A DNA stretch of 14,655 nt, taken from NCBI GenBank assembly GCA_000467935.1, contig KI259863.1:1-14655 (forward strand). The letters are read 5' to 3'. The stretch comes from Peptostreptococcaceae bacterium oral taxon 113 str. W5053. GTDB taxonomy: Bacteria; Bacillota; Clostridia; Tissierellales; Peptoniphilaceae. The stretch's first letter is position 1; the number at the start of each line of letters is the position of its first letter. Shown in pieces: positions 13,823-14,655 of the stretch. The translations under genes were made by a program, and so were the position numbers. The notes below the pieces were generated by a model that was not told the origin of the DNA, made no database searches, and saw only the letters and a program-made list of their open reading frames with translations.

Positions 13823-13920
13823 TATAATATACTATAGATTAAAAAAAAAGAAAAGCTTTTCATAAAATTTTTCAATGACTTTTTTTTAGGAATAAGCTAT
13901 AATATAGTTACTTATAGATT
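13823..13920. promoter_or_regulatory. Divergent promoter region with a two-part direct repeat
   Basis: TATAATATA is followed after 1 nt by TATAGATT at 13823-13840, and the same two blocks recur, separated by 6 nt, at 13898-13920. One copy covers a possible minus-strand -10 (TATATT, plus-strand 13826-13831) of the flavoprotein gene and the other covers the -10 of the TetR gene. The blocks may be operator sites for the TetR-family protein or only shared AT-rich promoter sequence. Confidence 0.4.
13875..13903 (+). promoter_or_regulatory. Promoter of the TetR-family gene
   Basis: ATGACT (13875-13880), 17 nt, then TATAAT (13898-13903). The -10 box is perfect and the -35 box matches four of six consensus bases. 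The gene's ATG follows 30 nt downstream. Confidence 0.65.
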
Positions 13921-13932
13921 TGAGGTGAAGAT

Positions 13933-14553
13933 ATGCAATGGTTGAAAGAATCTGAATATTTACTTAATCCACCAAAAACAAAGCGTGGATGGGATACACT
14001 AGAAAAAATTTGTAAAGCTGCTGAACGTGAATTTTCCGAAAAAGGATTTAGTAATGTTTCAGTGGTGGATATTACTCAAAGTGCACAAATTGCAGCGGGG
14101 ACTTTCTATATTTATTTTGACAGCAAATTAGCGATGTACAAATATTTACTAAAGTCCTATTATCATGATATTAGGATGAATATTCAAAAGCAGGTAGAAG
14201 GGGTTTCTTCGCGAGAAGAGCAGGAAGCCATAGGATTAAGATATTGGTTTGATTATGTCGATAAACATCATTTTGTATTTAATATTGCATGGGAATCTTT
14301 TTTTATTGACAAGGAACTCTTTGATGAATATTACACATCTTTTGGGCAAGCTTATTCATCCAGACTTCAAAGAGCGCAAGAGAATGGAGAGGTCAGGGAT
14401 ATTGATTTGGAAGTTTTAAGTTTTAGCCTTATAGGAATTTCTAATTTTCTTGCGTTACACTGGGTAGTTTTTAAAAAGAAAAATCATTATGATTATGTAA
14501 GAGATGAAGCGATGAAATTGCTAAGAGAAGGAATGTTTATCAATCATAAATAA
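13933..14553 (+). CDS. TetR/AcrR-family transcriptional regulator
   Basis: The product has 206 residues. The N-terminal DNA-binding domain spans about 22-70: TLEKICKAAEREFSEKGFSN, then VVDITQSAQIAAGTFYIYFDSK, with the recognition helix near 51-60 and the TetR signature GTFYIYFDSK. The rest, about 75-206, is the all-helical ligand-binding and dimer domain, rich in aromatic residues (residues 105-125 in particular), which points to a hydrophobic ligand. GAGGTGA precedes ATG 13933. It is divergent from the flavoprotein/MaoC pair, the usual arrangement for a repressor of its neighbours. An acyl-CoA or a quinone-like inducer would suit those enzymes, but this is inference. Confidence 0.92.
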   Translation: MQWLKESEYLLNPPKTKRGWDTLEKICKAAEREFSEKGFSNVSVVDITQSAQIAAGTFYIYFDSKLAMYKYLLKSYYHDIRMNIQKQVEGVSSREEQEAIGLRYWFDYVDKHHFVFNIAWESFFIDKELFDEYYTSFGQAYSSRLQRAQENGEVRDIDLEVLSFSLIGISNFLALHWVVFKKKNHYDYVRDEAMKLLREGMFINHK

Positions 14554-14589
14554 AAAAGGACTGGGAACAGTCCTTTTTTATTTATGATT
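14542..14589. terminator. 22-bp perfect inverted repeat, bidirectional terminator after the TetR gene
   Basis: The arm 14542-14563 and the arm 14568-14589 are perfect complements across 22 bp with a GGAA loop; the core is GGACTG/CAGTCC flanked by A- and T-runs. It works as a terminator in the plus direction and, by its symmetry, in the minus direction too. The left arm contains the last codons and stop of the TetR gene. The stem is much longer than a terminator requires. Confidence 0.9.
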
Positions 14590-14655
14590 TTATGAAGCAA
14601 AAATTTTACGGTAGATTATAAAAAATGTAATGTGATAAGACAACGGTGACAAAAA
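14590..14655. other. Terminal intergenic stretch, no gene seen
   Basis: The last 66 bases are AT-rich and contain no convincing open frame, tRNA or hairpin. AGATTATAAAAAATG could include part of a promoter for a gene beyond the window, but nothing here decides it. Confidence 0.5.

Noticed and set aside
1..14655. CRISPR array, toxin-antitoxin pair or defence system
   Set aside because: No regularly spaced repeats, no small coupled toxin-antitoxin-like pair and no recognisable nuclease/defence domains were found.

Overview
The window looks like the chromosome of a low-GC anaerobic Firmicute (Bacillota, Clostridia/Tissierellia type). This rests on AT-rich DNA, strong GGAGG ribosome-binding sites, frequent TTG/GTG starts, a GatCAB amidotransferase operon, and a pcrA-ligA-gatCAB gene order like that of other Firmicutes. 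The assignment is inferred from gene content, not from a marker gene.

Region 1 (1 to about 2,900) is accessory DNA that appears to be a worn remnant of a Tn1549-like integrative conjugative element. It holds the tail of an unidentified gene, a small membrane protein resembling the CD1845 family, a TfoX N-terminal-domain protein, an XRE regulator fused to membrane segments, debris that starts like a RepA-type replication initiator, and an intact nitrilase-family hydrolase. The nitrilase stop codon overlaps the start of what seems to be a truncated next gene. No integrase, relaxase or complete attachment site is visible.

Region 2 (about 2,900 to 3,200) returns to the chromosome: a tRNA-Glu(CUC) gene with a consensus promoter and its own terminator.

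Region 3 (3,226 to 11,226) is a core co-directional run: pcrA, ligA, gatC, gatA, gatB and rdgB, with tight spacing or overlaps and one terminator at the end. It combines DNA repair and replication (helicase, NAD-dependent ligase), tRNA-dependent Gln/Asn formation (GatCAB) and nucleotide-pool cleaning (RdgB). A MATE efflux gene follows with its own near-perfect promoter, whose -35 box overlaps the preceding terminator's T-run.

Region 4 (12,633 to 14,655) lies beyond a bidirectional terminator. An iron-sulfur flavoprotein gene and a MaoC hydratase gene are translationally coupled on the minus strand, and a TetR-family regulator diverges from them. The regulator probably controls the pair. A 22-bp perfect inverted repeat closes the regulator gene. 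Arginine codon use (AGA/AGG-rich in regions 1 and 4, CGA/CGT-rich in region 3) suggests both flanks were acquired separately from the core.

No clearly new multi-gene system is evident. The points most worth checking are the TetR/flavoprotein/MaoC module with its paired promoter repeats, the mobile-element junction beside the tRNA gene, and several long inverted repeats.
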